Of a stretch of DNA of 64,000 nt, positions 25,394 through 33,545 are shown piece after piece. The stretch's first letter is position 1. The number at the start of each line of letters is the position of its first letter. Location: assembly GCF_019800665.1 (NCBI RefSeq), contig NZ_JAHVKO010000001.1, positions 992,001-1,056,000 on the forward strand, in the 5' to 3' direction. This stretch comes from Microbulbifer agarilyticus (GTDB taxonomy: Bacteria; Pseudomonadota; Gammaproteobacteria; Pseudomonadales; Cellvibrionaceae). The notes below the pieces were generated by a model. It was not told where the DNA came from. It made no database searches and was given only the letters and a program-made list of their open reading frames with translations. The position numbers and the translations under genes were made by a program.

Positions 25394-25407
25394 TTGATAA
25401 ATATCAT
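25394..25407. promoter_or_regulatory. Crp/Fnr-type box upstream of the rubredoxin reductase
   Basis: TTGATAAATATCAT differs from the box at 31798-31811 by only two bases and from the one at 11694-11707 by one base in the spacer. It is centred about 101 nt before the ATG, consistent with a site near -40 of a promoter. Confidence 0.5.
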
Positions 25408-25501
25408 CCCTAAAATTTCATCGCCTTTTTATCCTGCATGGAACTTCCACAGTTTTGCGCTGTGGCAGACCATCAAAATAAAAGTGATTTTGGAGCACTG
25501 A

Positions 25502-26965
25502 ATGCAGGGGTATCGGATTTGGGAATGCCTGGTATGCGGCTGGGTTTACGATGAATTAAAAGGCGCACCCGAGGATGGCATACCACCAAAAACCCGCTGG
25601 GAAGATGTCCCCGATGACTGGCTATGCCCGGAGTGCGGTGTAGGCAAGAGCGACTTTGAGATGATCGAAGTCCATACGCAGCCTTCAAGTACCGCAACCA
25701 GTACCGCAGCTAGTACCGCAACCCAGAACGATAGCCCGAAAACTCAAGAAGCAGCCGGGTCCAATGTAGAATTGGCTACTTTTGCCAACATCGATTACGC
25801 GCGCAAACCCATCATCGTTATTGGCACTGGACTTGCGGGCTATCAACTGGCGAAAGAACTGCGCAAGCATGACGCCAGCACACCCCTCATTATGATTACC
25901 GCGGATGATGGAAACAGCTATTCAAAACCGCAGTTAAGTACCGCATTCCAAAAACGCCGCTCACCGGAGCAGCTGGTCAGCTACAGTGCCCGCGAAATGG
26001 CTGAGACGCTTCAGGCCAACATCCTGACCTTCTCGAAGGTAAGCGCGATCGACACCGATGCCCACACGGTGACAATCGATAGCGGGCGACAGCAGTCTCA
26101 CCAGACCTACGACAAACTGGTGCTCGCACTGGGCTCAGAGCCAATTCATGCCCCGGTAGCAGGCAACGCCGCCGGTTGCGCACTCCATATCAATGACTTG
26201 CAAGATTTTCAGCGTTTTTACACCGCGGCCAGCGGTGCAAAATCGGCGCTGGTGATCGGCGGTGGCCTGATTGGCTGCGAATATGCGAACGATCTCGTTC
26301 AGTCCGGCTTCGAAGTGCACGTGGTTGAGCCGCAATCTCAGGTGCTCGGTAATTTGCTGCCGCCCGATGCCAGTGCACTGGTACAGACAACGCTGAGCCA
26401 GGCGGGAGTTAACTTCCACCTTGGCACCACCGTCAAGTCACTCGATTATCGCGGTTCCGGTGTGCAGGCGGAGCTTGAGAATGGCGCTCATATTCAAGTT
26501 GACCGAGTGATCAGTGCGATTGGCGTGCGCCCCAGAGTTGAACTGGCGCAACAGTGCGGCATTCCCAGCAACCGCGGCATACTGACCGACCGCTTGCTGG
26601 CCACAGAAATCGAAGATGTCTACGCGCTGGGCGACTGCGCCGAGGTAGATGGCCACAACCTCTGCTATGTGGCACCGCTACTCGCTTCCGCGCAGGCGCT
26701 GGCGCGGACTCTGGCCGGCACACCGACACCGGTGTTCTATGACAGCATGCCGGTCAACGTCAAAACCACACTCTGCCCGGTGATTACCTCACCCCCACCG
26801 CGTGAGACGGTGGGCGACTGGCATTACACACGCGCGGACAACCAGGGCGTCGCAGCCCGTTTTACCAGCCCCAACGGGGAGCTTCTAGGTTTTGCACTGG
26901 CCGGGGACGCCTGCCAGCAAGTCACCGAATTCAGTGAACAGGCGCCACCAATCATGCAGAATTGA
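25502..26965 (+). CDS. Rubredoxin-rubredoxin:NAD(P)+ reductase fusion
   Basis: 487 residues. Residues 1-55 are a rubredoxin with all four Fe ligands (Cys9, Cys12, Cys42, Cys45; CLVCGW and CPECGV). A Thr/Ser/Ala-rich linker (about 58-95) joins it to an FAD/NAD(P)-binding reductase: IVIGTGLAGYQLAKEL (FAD), ALVIGGGLIGCEYANDL (NAD), and VYALGDCAEV. Electrons would pass from NAD(P)H through FAD to the built-in rubredoxin, then to an oxygenase or reductase. Separate proteins are the usual form. Plant RCCR and bilin reductases need a one-electron iron-sulfur donor, so this is a candidate donor for the RCCR-like proteins. GGAG lies 6 nt before the ATG. Confidence 0.93.
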   Translation: MQGYRIWECLVCGWVYDELKGAPEDGIPPKTRWEDVPDDWLCPECGVGKSDFEMIEVHTQPSSTATSTAASTATQNDSPKTQEAAGSNVELATFANIDYARKPIIVIGTGLAGYQLAKELRKHDASTPLIMITADDGNSYSKPQLSTAFQKRRSPEQLVSYSAREMAETLQANILTFSKVSAIDTDAHTVTIDSGRQQSHQTYDKLVLALGSEPIHAPVAGNAAGCALHINDLQDFQRFYTAASGAKSALVIGGGLIGCEYANDLVQSGFEVHVVEPQSQVLGNLLPPDASALVQTTLSQAGVNFHLGTTVKSLDYRGSGVQAELENGAHIQVDRVISAIGVRPRVELAQQCGIPSNRGILTDRLLATEIEDVYALGDCAEVDGHNLCYVAPLLASAQALARTLAGTPTPVFYDSMPVNVKTTLCPVITSPPPRETVGDWHYTRADNQGVAARFTSPNGELLGFALAGDACQQVTEFSEQAPPIMQN

Positions 26966-27068
26966 TTTTTGCCAAGGCGGGCACACACCCGTAGATTAGG
27001 ATGGCATGAATATCCGCCAAAACGAGTCCCAAATGGGTAGTAAAGGCGCACACAACCGGTAACCGACT

Positions 27069-28040
27069 ATGAGTAACGAAAAGAAGCCCAGTAACTGGCA
27101 GCAAGCGATTGAAGGTGAATGGCACGGCCTACCCTCGTTGTTTGAAGCGGACGGCACCCATGTGGGTTACAACAAGGTAAGCCGAGCCAGTGAGCACGAA
27201 AATGGCCGCACCACCTATTGGATGAACACTCAGTTCGATGCAACCGGACCGCTGAACGATCGGTTTGAAATCGGTTCACCGTTTCGCTTTGGGGTAATCG
27301 ATTCCGATATGGACCGGATCTATACCGGCCCGGACTTTTTTGGCAGTGGCCGCCCCTACGGGCTTTTGGTCGATTCCAATTATTTTTCCCCGGGCTGGAA
27401 CGTCAACCTGCGCACCATGAACCACGTGGTTCCGGACCTCGGCATGCAGGTTTACTCCTCACAGCTGTTCGAGGGCGACACGCTGGTTGGGGTATTTAAT
27501 GGACTGTATGTGGTAACCCACGATCACGACACCAACCCCACCACCCAGAAACGTGTCACAGCCTTCCTGGAGCAGGAAAAAGTGAACGGCAAGCGTCCGT
27601 TTAACTTGCCAGTAAAACATGCGGGCAAATTTACCGGCCGCTTTGAGGTGTACAACGATAAACAGGAGCTGGTGGGCCACAACGACGTTGTCATTCACCA
27701 CAACCCCCTCAATCTTCTGCACTCCGAGCAGACGATCGAAATTAGCGGCGTGGTCAATGCCAGCTGGAAAACCATGCGCACGCGCAACGGTAACCACCAC
27801 CAGTATCACGGCCCAGACATGTACGGTAACGGTATGTCTTATGGACGCTACCTCTACTCCGTGCGCCACGTCTACGGTGAAGCGTTCAAGTTGTGGTCGC
27901 GGGAAACGCAAATCGACGAAGATTACACCTTCGTTTGTGCCTGGCAGTTTATGCAGTCTCAGAAAGAAAAATACACCACCTTCGGCGTACTGCGCTGGGA
28001 AGAAGGTGACCTGAAACTGGGAGCGAACTATGTCGACTGA
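27069..28040 (+). CDS. Internally duplicated beta-barrel (lipocalin-like) protein of unknown function
   Basis: 323 residues, no signal peptide. Two halves repeat one another: EGEWHGLPSLFEADG...VG (about 15-38) against GKFTGRFEVYNDKQELVG, and TGPDFFGSGRPYGLLV against HGPDMYGNGMSYGRYL, each followed by six or so alternating hydrophobic strands. Aromatic residues (Trp, Tyr, Phe) are unusually common, as in ligand-binding barrels. I do not recognise a family with confidence; lipocalin-like binding proteins such as CpcS/CpcT-type bilin lyases are the nearest idea. Its last 11 nt overlap the flavin reductase start, so the two are translationally coupled and probably work together. Confidence 0.75.
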   Translation: MSNEKKPSNWQQAIEGEWHGLPSLFEADGTHVGYNKVSRASEHENGRTTYWMNTQFDATGPLNDRFEIGSPFRFGVIDSDMDRIYTGPDFFGSGRPYGLLVDSNYFSPGWNVNLRTMNHVVPDLGMQVYSSQLFEGDTLVGVFNGLYVVTHDHDTNPTTQKRVTAFLEQEKVNGKRPFNLPVKHAGKFTGRFEVYNDKQELVGHNDVVIHHNPLNLLHSEQTIEISGVVNASWKTMRTRNGNHHQYHGPDMYGNGMSYGRYLYSVRHVYGEAFKLWSRETQIDEDYTFVCAWQFMQSQKEKYTTFGVLRWEEGDLKLGANYVD

Positions 28041-28560
28041 AGCAGAACTGTTGGCCCCGGCCAATGCCGATATCGCGGAACAGCACCACAAAATTGAACC
28101 GCTGAACCTGCGTCAGGTTTTCGGCCAGTTTGCCACTGGCGTAACCATTGTCACCACCGGTGGCGAATCCGGTGAAGCCGTGGGTATGACGGTAAGCAGC
28201 TTCAACACCGTATCCCTCGATCCGCCCCTGATATTGTGGTGCATCGACAAGAAAACCGGCTGCTTCGATGCGTTCAACCAGTGTGAGCACTTTGCCATTC
28301 ATGTGCTGAGCGACCAGCAAGACAACCTATCGAGCCTGTTCGCTCGCCGCGGCGTGGACAAGTTTTCCGAGCTGGATTACCACATGAGCGCCCAAGGTGT
28401 ACCGTTGCTGCATGAATACTGCGCGCGACTGCAATGCACGCTGACTGCGCGCCACGAAGGTGGTGATCACCTGATTATGGTAGGCCGGGTCGACGCCATG
28501 CATACCCAAGACCGCGCTCCGCTGCTATTTCATCGCGGCGCTTACGCACGGATCGCCTAA
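28030..28560 (+). CDS. Flavin reductase of the HpaC/RutF family
   Basis: 176 residues. GQFATGVTIVTT, GMTVSSFNTVSLDPPLILWCID and the late GGDHLIMVGRV with HRGAYARI are typical of two-component monooxygenase reductases that use NAD(P)H to reduce free FMN or FAD. The ATG lies inside the upstream gene (11-nt overlap). A strong terminator follows. Likely partners are the acyl-CoA dehydrogenase-fold flavoprotein at 18050 or the duplicated barrel protein it is coupled to. Confidence 0.92.
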   Translation: MSTEAELLAPANADIAEQHHKIEPLNLRQVFGQFATGVTIVTTGGESGEAVGMTVSSFNTVSLDPPLILWCIDKKTGCFDAFNQCEHFAIHVLSDQQDNLSSLFARRGVDKFSELDYHMSAQGVPLLHEYCARLQCTLTARHEGGDHLIMVGRVDAMHTQDRAPLLFHRGAYARIA

Positions 28561-28606
28561 CGATTTCTTCATCGCTTGATTTACGTTCTCAATCTTGTAG
28601 ATCCTT

Positions 28607-28632
28607 GCCGGCAGTTTACTGCCGGCTTTTTT
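28607..28632 (+). terminator. Intrinsic terminator after the flavin reductase
   Basis: GCCGGCAG / CTGCCGGC 8-bp stem with a short TTTA loop followed by six T. It closes the forward transcript that begins near 25502 and lies just before the end of the convergent lyase gene. Confidence 0.93.
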
Positions 28633-28654
28633 ATGCACGCGATAAAGTGGCCGA

Positions 28655-29632
28655 TCAGGCGACCACTTCCGGCTGAGGCTCTGCGTACTGAAAGCCTTTG
28701 GGCAAACCCGCGTCCGGCACAAACCCAAACAGCGGCTCGTCCGGCAGGCCTTGCGCGAGTACTTCCCGCGCCACCATCAATCGGTCGACATCCACCCCGG
28801 TCGAATACCCCATCGCCTCCAGCAAGAACACCAGGTCCTCGGTAACAATATTGCCACTGGCACCCGGGGCAAACGGGCAACCACCAATGCCGCCCATGGA
28901 GGCATCCACGGTGGTTATACCGGCTTCCACCGCGGCCAATACATTGGCCAGCCCCTGACCACGTGTATTGTGTAAATGGATTCCATTCAAGGCATCCCGG
29001 CCGAGGTTAGACCAGACCAGCTGGATTAAACGGCGCACCTGCACCGGGTTTCCGTAACCGGTGGTATCCGACAGGCCTACCTCATCACAGCCGGCTTCCA
29101 TCAATCCTTCTCCCAGACGCAGCACCGCCTCTTCCGCTACCGGCCCTTCTAGCGTGCAGCCAAAGCAGGTGGAAAGACTGCCCTCAAAACTCGGACGCTG
29201 CTCCGCTGGCAACTGGTCCAACTGCGCACGAATTTGACGCACTTCGTCCAGTACTTGCTGATGCGTTTTGCGCAGATTTTTCAGGCTGTGGGTTTCACTG
29301 ACCGATAGCGGGATCGTTAACTTGTGTGCACCCGCCGCGATTGCATTCTGTGCACCGCGCGCGTTGGGCACCAACACCGCCACCGTCAGGCCCGGCAGGG
29401 TTCTGGCGTAGCGCACAATTTCGGCGGTATCCGCCAACTGCGGCAACAGCTTTGCCGGCACAAAGGACCCAACCTCGATCTCCCGCAACCCCGCATTGGC
29501 GAGCGCGGCAATCCAGCGTTTCTTGTCTTCGGTTGCCATGATGGCGCTGATACTTTGTAAGCCGTCACGCGGCCCTACTTCGCTGATTTCAATCTGTTTG
29601 CCGCTCACGCCCGCCCCTCTCTGGTTACTCAT
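28655..29632 (-). CDS. HMG-CoA lyase family enzyme (copy 2)
   Basis: 325 residues from the ATG at 29632; the open frame continues to a GTG at 29665 but the family core starts only at KQIEISEVGPRDGLQ. GGIGGCPFAPGASGN carries the catalytic Cys, and GIHLHNTRG replaces the usual HFHDT, with Asn for Asp. It is longer than copy 1 at the C terminus (a Pro/Glu-rich tail). It is divergent from a class III CoA-transferase with a shared promoter that holds the 19-bp motif, so the two likely act on the same substrate. Citramalyl-CoA, HMG-CoA or an alkylated homologue are possible substrates. Confidence 0.85.
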   Translation of the reverse strand: MSNQRGAGVSGKQIEISEVGPRDGLQSISAIMATEDKKRWIAALANAGLREIEVGSFVPAKLLPQLADTAEIVRYARTLPGLTVAVLVPNARGAQNAIAAGAHKLTIPLSVSETHSLKNLRKTHQQVLDEVRQIRAQLDQLPAEQRPSFEGSLSTCFGCTLEGPVAEEAVLRLGEGLMEAGCDEVGLSDTTGYGNPVQVRRLIQLVWSNLGRDALNGIHLHNTRGQGLANVLAAVEAGITTVDASMGGIGGCPFAPGASGNIVTEDLVFLLEAMGYSTGVDVDRLMVAREVLAQGLPDEPLFGFVPDAGLPKGFQYAEPQPEVVA

Positions 29633-29691
29633 CTTTTCATTCGAATTGCTACGCGACGCGCCCACTACGTGCGCACGCCAACTTGACCTAA

Positions 29692-29710
29692 TGATATATT
29701 ATTATAACAT
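29692..29710. promoter_or_regulatory. 19-bp AT-rich repeat motif, site 1
   Basis: TGATATATTATTATAACAT occurs here and, without a mismatch, at 42183-42201. Both sites lie in short gaps between divergent genes of the island, 48-60 nt from start codons. The half-sites TGATATA and TTATAACA are close to an inverted repeat, which suits a dimeric regulator. It may overlap a -10 element. Confidence 0.55.
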
Positions 29711-29757
29711 ATACCCTATTGGCGATATAAACCGACGCATTCAGTGGAGAAGCCCTC

Positions 29758-30969
29758 ATGGCGCAACAGGAACAGTTACCCCTCGCCGGCATCAAGGTTG
29801 TCGAGTTCACGCACATGGTGATGGGACCGGCCGCAGGAGGCATCCTCGCAGATCTCGGCGCAGAGGTAACCAAGGTCGAGCCTTGCCAGGGCGACAATAC
29901 CCGTCGCCTGCGTGGCTCCGGAGCCGGCTACTTCGCCATGTACAACCGCAACAAACGCAGCCTGGCGTTGGACCTCAAGTCCAAAGAAGGCAAAGACATC
30001 GCCCTGCGCCTGGTGGATGAAGCCGATGTGGTCATCGAGAACTTCCGCCACGGCGCCATGGATCGCCTGGGCCTTGGCTACGCTGACCTGAGCGCACGTA
30101 ACCCGCGCCTGATCTACTGCTCCCTGAAAGGCTTCCTTAGCGGGCCCTACGAACACCGCACCGCACTGGACGAAGTGACGCAAATGATGGGCGGCCTCGC
30201 CTACATGACCGGCCTGCCCGACCGCCCACTACGCGCCGGCACCTCGGTAGTGGACATTACCGGGGGCATGTTCGGTGTCATCGCTATTCTGTCGGCGCTG
30301 CAGCAGCGCCAGACCAGCGGGCGCGGCCAGCAGGTAACCAGTTCTCTGTTTGAAACAACCGCGTATCTGGTAGGCCAGCACATGGCTCAGCAAGCGGTCA
30401 CCGGTGAAGAACCGCCGCCCATGTCGGTGCGCCGCAGCGCCTGGTCCGTGTACGACATTTTCCTGAGCAAAGAGAACGAACGCGTATTTGTCGGCGTGGT
30501 GAGTGACACCCTGTGGCGGGCGTTCTGTGACGAATTTGACCTGGACGAGCTGGCGAATGACCAATCTCTGGGCAGCAATGCCGGGCGCGTGGCCGCCCGC
30601 GAGCGCCTTATCCCGCAAATCAGCGCCCTGTTTGCCAGCCTGTCCAAAAGTGAAATGATGGCACGCCTCGACCGCGCAGGTATCCCCTTCGCCCCTATCA
30701 ATAAACCCGCAGACCTGTTTGATGACCCCCAGCTCAACAGCACTGGGGGCCTAATCCCAGTCACTCTGGAAAACGGCACAGAGACCCGACTGCCGGCGCT
30801 GCCGGTGGAATTCGGGGGCCAGCGCCTGGGCCTGCGCCGGGATCTGCCGGAAATCGGCGAACACAGTGTAGAAGTGGCGCGTTCCCTGGGGCTGACCGAT
30901 GAGCAAATCGATGCGCTGATCGAGCAGGGCCTGCTACTAGGTAATCACTGCACTGAAGCCGCAAACTGA
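29758..30969 (+). CDS. Class III (CaiB/BaiF) CoA-transferase (copy 2)
   Basis: 403 residues. IKVVEFTHMVMGPAAGGILADLGAEVTKVEP, NRNKRSLALDLKS, and GTSVVDITGGMFG with the likely catalytic Asp166 fit the family. It is not a close copy of the 5580 enzyme, so the two should differ in substrate. It starts with its own promoter, divergent from the HMG-CoA lyase-like gene, and ends 72 nt before the Crp/Fnr regulator gene. It would move CoA onto a carboxylic acid, most probably the substrate of the divergent lyase. Confidence 0.9.
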   Translation: MAQQEQLPLAGIKVVEFTHMVMGPAAGGILADLGAEVTKVEPCQGDNTRRLRGSGAGYFAMYNRNKRSLALDLKSKEGKDIALRLVDEADVVIENFRHGAMDRLGLGYADLSARNPRLIYCSLKGFLSGPYEHRTALDEVTQMMGGLAYMTGLPDRPLRAGTSVVDITGGMFGVIAILSALQQRQTSGRGQQVTSSLFETTAYLVGQHMAQQAVTGEEPPPMSVRRSAWSVYDIFLSKENERVFVGVVSDTLWRAFCDEFDLDELANDQSLGSNAGRVAARERLIPQISALFASLSKSEMMARLDRAGIPFAPINKPADLFDDPQLNSTGGLIPVTLENGTETRLPALPVEFGGQRLGLRRDLPEIGEHSVEVARSLGLTDEQIDALIEQGLLLGNHCTEAAN

Positions 30970-31041
30970 CCGCTGTGGACGTAGACAGGCTCGCTTGTTG
31001 GGTTTAGGCTGCTGAAATAAGAATTATCAGGAAGGATCACG

Positions 31042-31731
31042 GTGCCTAATCCCGCTTTGAAACCGCCGGAAACGTTTTTCCATTCCAGACTATTCCGCGG
31101 CCTTGGTAACGAGGAACTCGCGGACCTCACCGCTATATGTCAGCGCCGGCGCATCTCCGCCGGTGAACAGCTCATTAAGCAGCACAGTACTGCGCAAAAT
31201 GTATACGTCGTGGTCTCCGGCACCCTCATGATTGAGCGACTTTCCCGCTCGGGCCGCAGGCAGGTAATCGCCTTTGCCTACTCCGGAGACTACATCGGCT
31301 TTACCAATACGGAAGAATACGAATACAGCGTGGTCTCCCTACGCGAAACGGAGTTGCAGTCCTTTGTCCGCCGCGAGTTTCTCGCACTCGTCGATCAGTC
31401 TTCCACGCTGAAGGCCAATGCCCGCCAAATCGGCGGTAATGTGCTGGCGCAGACGCTCGATCAGCTGTTCGCGCTGGGACAAAAAAAGGCCCACGAGCGC
31501 CTGTGCTTTTTACTGGCGCAGATCCGACGGCGTCAGTGCGGCACGCAAAACGCTGATATCGAATTGATTATGAGCCGTCAGGATATCGCCGACTATCTCG
31601 GCTTGACCATCGAAACCGTCAGCCGCGCCTTTGCCCGCCTCAAGTCCATGAAGCTGATCGAAATCGTGAGCGCCCACCGCATTCGCATTCTCGATCACGC
31701 CATCCTGGAAGAACTCGCCAGCGTTCACTAA
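31042..31731 (+). CDS. Crp/Fnr-family transcriptional regulator
   Basis: 229 residues from a GTG with AAGGA upstream. An N-terminal cyclic-nucleotide-binding-like beta roll (about 15-130: GEQLIKQHSTAQNVYVVVSGTLMIE) is followed by a dimer helix and a helix-turn-helix (177-201: MSRQDIADYLGLTIETVSRAF). The recognition helix has the Fnr-type E-T-V-S-R (191-195), which predicts TTGAT-N4-ATCAA-like targets. The Fnr iron-sulfur cysteine pattern is absent, so it is not a classical oxygen sensor. Matching boxes lie upstream of the methyltransferase, the rubredoxin reductase, a maleate isomerase-like gene and perhaps RCCR-like B. It is the only regulator seen in the island. Confidence 0.93.
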   Translation: MPNPALKPPETFFHSRLFRGLGNEELADLTAICQRRRISAGEQLIKQHSTAQNVYVVVSGTLMIERLSRSGRRQVIAFAYSGDYIGFTNTEEYEYSVVSLRETELQSFVRREFLALVDQSSTLKANARQIGGNVLAQTLDQLFALGQKKAHERLCFLLAQIRRRQCGTQNADIELIMSRQDIADYLGLTIETVSRAFARLKSMKLIEIVSAHRIRILDHAILEELASVH

Positions 31732-31797
31732 TTCCCGTCTACCGATCGATGCAAAAAGCGGGCGCCTTCGAGGCGTTCGCTGTGCAACCTACACAAG

Positions 31798-31811
31798 TTG
31801 ATAATTGTCAT
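31798..31811. promoter_or_regulatory. Crp/Fnr-type box upstream of the methyltransferase
   Basis: TTGATAATTGTCAT lies about 66 nt before the methyltransferase ATG and directly after the regulator gene. It differs from the 11694-11707 box by one base. Confidence 0.5.
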
Positions 31812-31870
31812 GGGCAATGCCTCGGGCGCCGCTAGACTATCGGAAATCCTCGCAAATTGCGGAGTTCCCA

Positions 31871-33058
31871 ATGGCCGACGCAGCTCGACAGGCACCGCCG
31901 GCGTGGAACGCAGTCGGGCGCCATGGTGTGTTTCCGAAAGCAAACCACGATGAAGTAGCCCGGTTCAATTTTCTTACGAACCTGAATATTCACCTCGCCT
32001 CGCAGGTACTGCCAGGTGTACGCAAAGCCTATGATCATCGGGTAGAGCAAGGTGCGGTACCGACCACGCGACGCGAAGTGGGTGAACTACTCAAGCGCGA
32101 ACCGCTGTATCAATTCTGGAGTTCGTTGCGCCGCAACACCATGGAGATGCGCCAGCAAAACAGCCGCGCTATGGTGTTCCGCCAGCTGCCGGCCTTAATT
32201 GATCAGGCCAGCACCCTGAATAAAGACAGCCAATCGCTGCAGTTAAATCCTGAGGTCAAAGTACCCCGCTACATCAGCGCCGTGGATATTCACTGTATGC
32301 CGGGCGGTTATCACACCGAGTATTGCGAAGATGACATCGCAGCCGGAGCCAACTACGACAGCGGTATTTTCGTGACCACTGCTGGCATGCTGGGTCGCTA
32401 CAGCGATGGCGGCGGCCAGGCACTGGTGGAATGGCTGCGGGAACAGGCAGAAAAAGGTTTCCGCCCACGGCGTATTCTCGATATCGGCTGTACCGTTGGA
32501 CACAACATTGTGCCGCTGGCCCAGGCATTCCCGGATACCGAAATCGTCGCCATTGATGTGGCCGCGCCGATGCTGCGCTATGCCAATGCACGAGCCAAAT
32601 CCCTCGGCGTAAACAACATCTTGTTCCGTCAGGAAAACGCTGAAGCGATCGAAGCGGAAGACGGTAGCTTTGATCTGATCATTACCTGCATGTTCCTGCA
32701 CGAGACTTCCAGCCGCGCACTACCGCGCATTCTGGCGGAGACCCACCGACTGCTGGCCGATGGCGGCAAAGTGGTGCACATCGAGCAACCGCAGTTCACT
32801 CCGGACATGCCTCCCTACGAGCAATTCATGCGCGACTGGGATACCCGCAACAACAACGAGCCCTTCTGGGGCACCCTGCACGATATGGACCTGTTCGAGG
32901 CTATCGAACAGGCTGGATTCGCGCGGGAAAATATTGCCACGCTGGGGCTGTACGCGGTGGTTGATGAAGAGCTGTTCCCGAGTGCGGCAAAAGCAGAAAG
33001 TGACACCGAAGACTATGGCCGCAAACCAGCCTGGCACGCGTACATCGCGAGTAAGTAG
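31871..33058 (+). CDS. SAM-dependent methyltransferase with a long N-terminal domain
   Basis: 395 residues from the ATG at 31871, chosen for GGAG 6 nt upstream over an earlier in-frame ATG. The Rossmann-type class I methyltransferase occupies residues from about 195 on: ILDIGCTVGHN (202-212; motif I), IVAIDVAAPML, DGSFDLIITCMFLHE and ILAETHRLLADGGKVVHIE. The first 190 residues are a helical domain of unknown role (KREPLYQFWSSLRRNTMEMRQ, then a strand-rich part with YHTEYCEDDIAAG). It makes a methylated product or may demethylate through an esterase partner; the target is unknown. It follows the regulator gene and precedes a small helical protein. Confidence 0.87.
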   Translation: MADAARQAPPAWNAVGRHGVFPKANHDEVARFNFLTNLNIHLASQVLPGVRKAYDHRVEQGAVPTTRREVGELLKREPLYQFWSSLRRNTMEMRQQNSRAMVFRQLPALIDQASTLNKDSQSLQLNPEVKVPRYISAVDIHCMPGGYHTEYCEDDIAAGANYDSGIFVTTAGMLGRYSDGGGQALVEWLREQAEKGFRPRRILDIGCTVGHNIVPLAQAFPDTEIVAIDVAAPMLRYANARAKSLGVNNILFRQENAEAIEAEDGSFDLIITCMFLHETSSRALPRILAETHRLLADGGKVVHIEQPQFTPDMPPYEQFMRDWDTRNNNEPFWGTLHDMDLFEAIEQAGFARENIATLGLYAVVDEELFPSAAKAESDTEDYGRKPAWHAYIASK

Positions 33059-33094
33059 TCGAAATGTATATCAACGGAAATCCGGAGTAAGGGC

Positions 33095-33490
33095 ATGACG
33101 CTAGATCCGATCACCATGGCGGGCAACAAAGCCCGCGGCAAGCGCCCGACATATTTCAAGGATTCGGATACCGATCGCCTGCTGTCTATTCTGATGGCGA
33201 TTGCCGGCGAGCTGGCGGTGACGCGCGAGCGTATGGACACCTTGGAACGCCTGCTCGAAGAGCGCGGCCTGCTTAGTCGCGAGTCCATTGAGGGGTACAC
33301 GCCGGACTCCGATGCCGCGCAGGCCCGCGGCCTGTGGCATCAGGATTTTATCGCCAGGATTTTGCGCGTGATCCAGCAGGAAATGGAGCAATTCGATGAA
33401 GATAAAAGTGCGCGTCAGCAGGCGCGTGAAGAAGCCGTCAGTGCGACCACCGAGCTGGATGAACTTATCGAGGAGCTGGCTAACAGCTGA
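33095..33490 (+). CDS. Small helical protein of unknown function
   Basis: 131 residues, highly charged, almost wholly helical by composition; the C-terminal half (QQEMEQFDEDKSARQQAREEAV and on) could form a coiled coil. There is no signal peptide and no known motif. GGAG is about 9 nt before the ATG. It is 36 nt after the methyltransferase stop, so both are probably one transcript and it may be its partner. The gap to the convergent hydratase (33491-33545) is AT-rich with no clear terminator. Confidence 0.75.
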   Translation: MTLDPITMAGNKARGKRPTYFKDSDTDRLLSILMAIAGELAVTRERMDTLERLLEERGLLSRESIEGYTPDSDAAQARGLWHQDFIARILRVIQQEMEQFDEDKSARQQAREEAVSATTELDELIEELANS

Positions 33491-33545
33491 GTATTTAATA
33501 CTCCTTTTAACACTCCTTTTATTGTTCCATTTATTACTCCTCTTT

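Noticed and set aside
26962..26975. Fourth clear Crp/Fnr box upstream of 27069
   Set aside because: TTGATTTTTGCCAA matches only the left half-site well and overlaps the end of the upstream gene.
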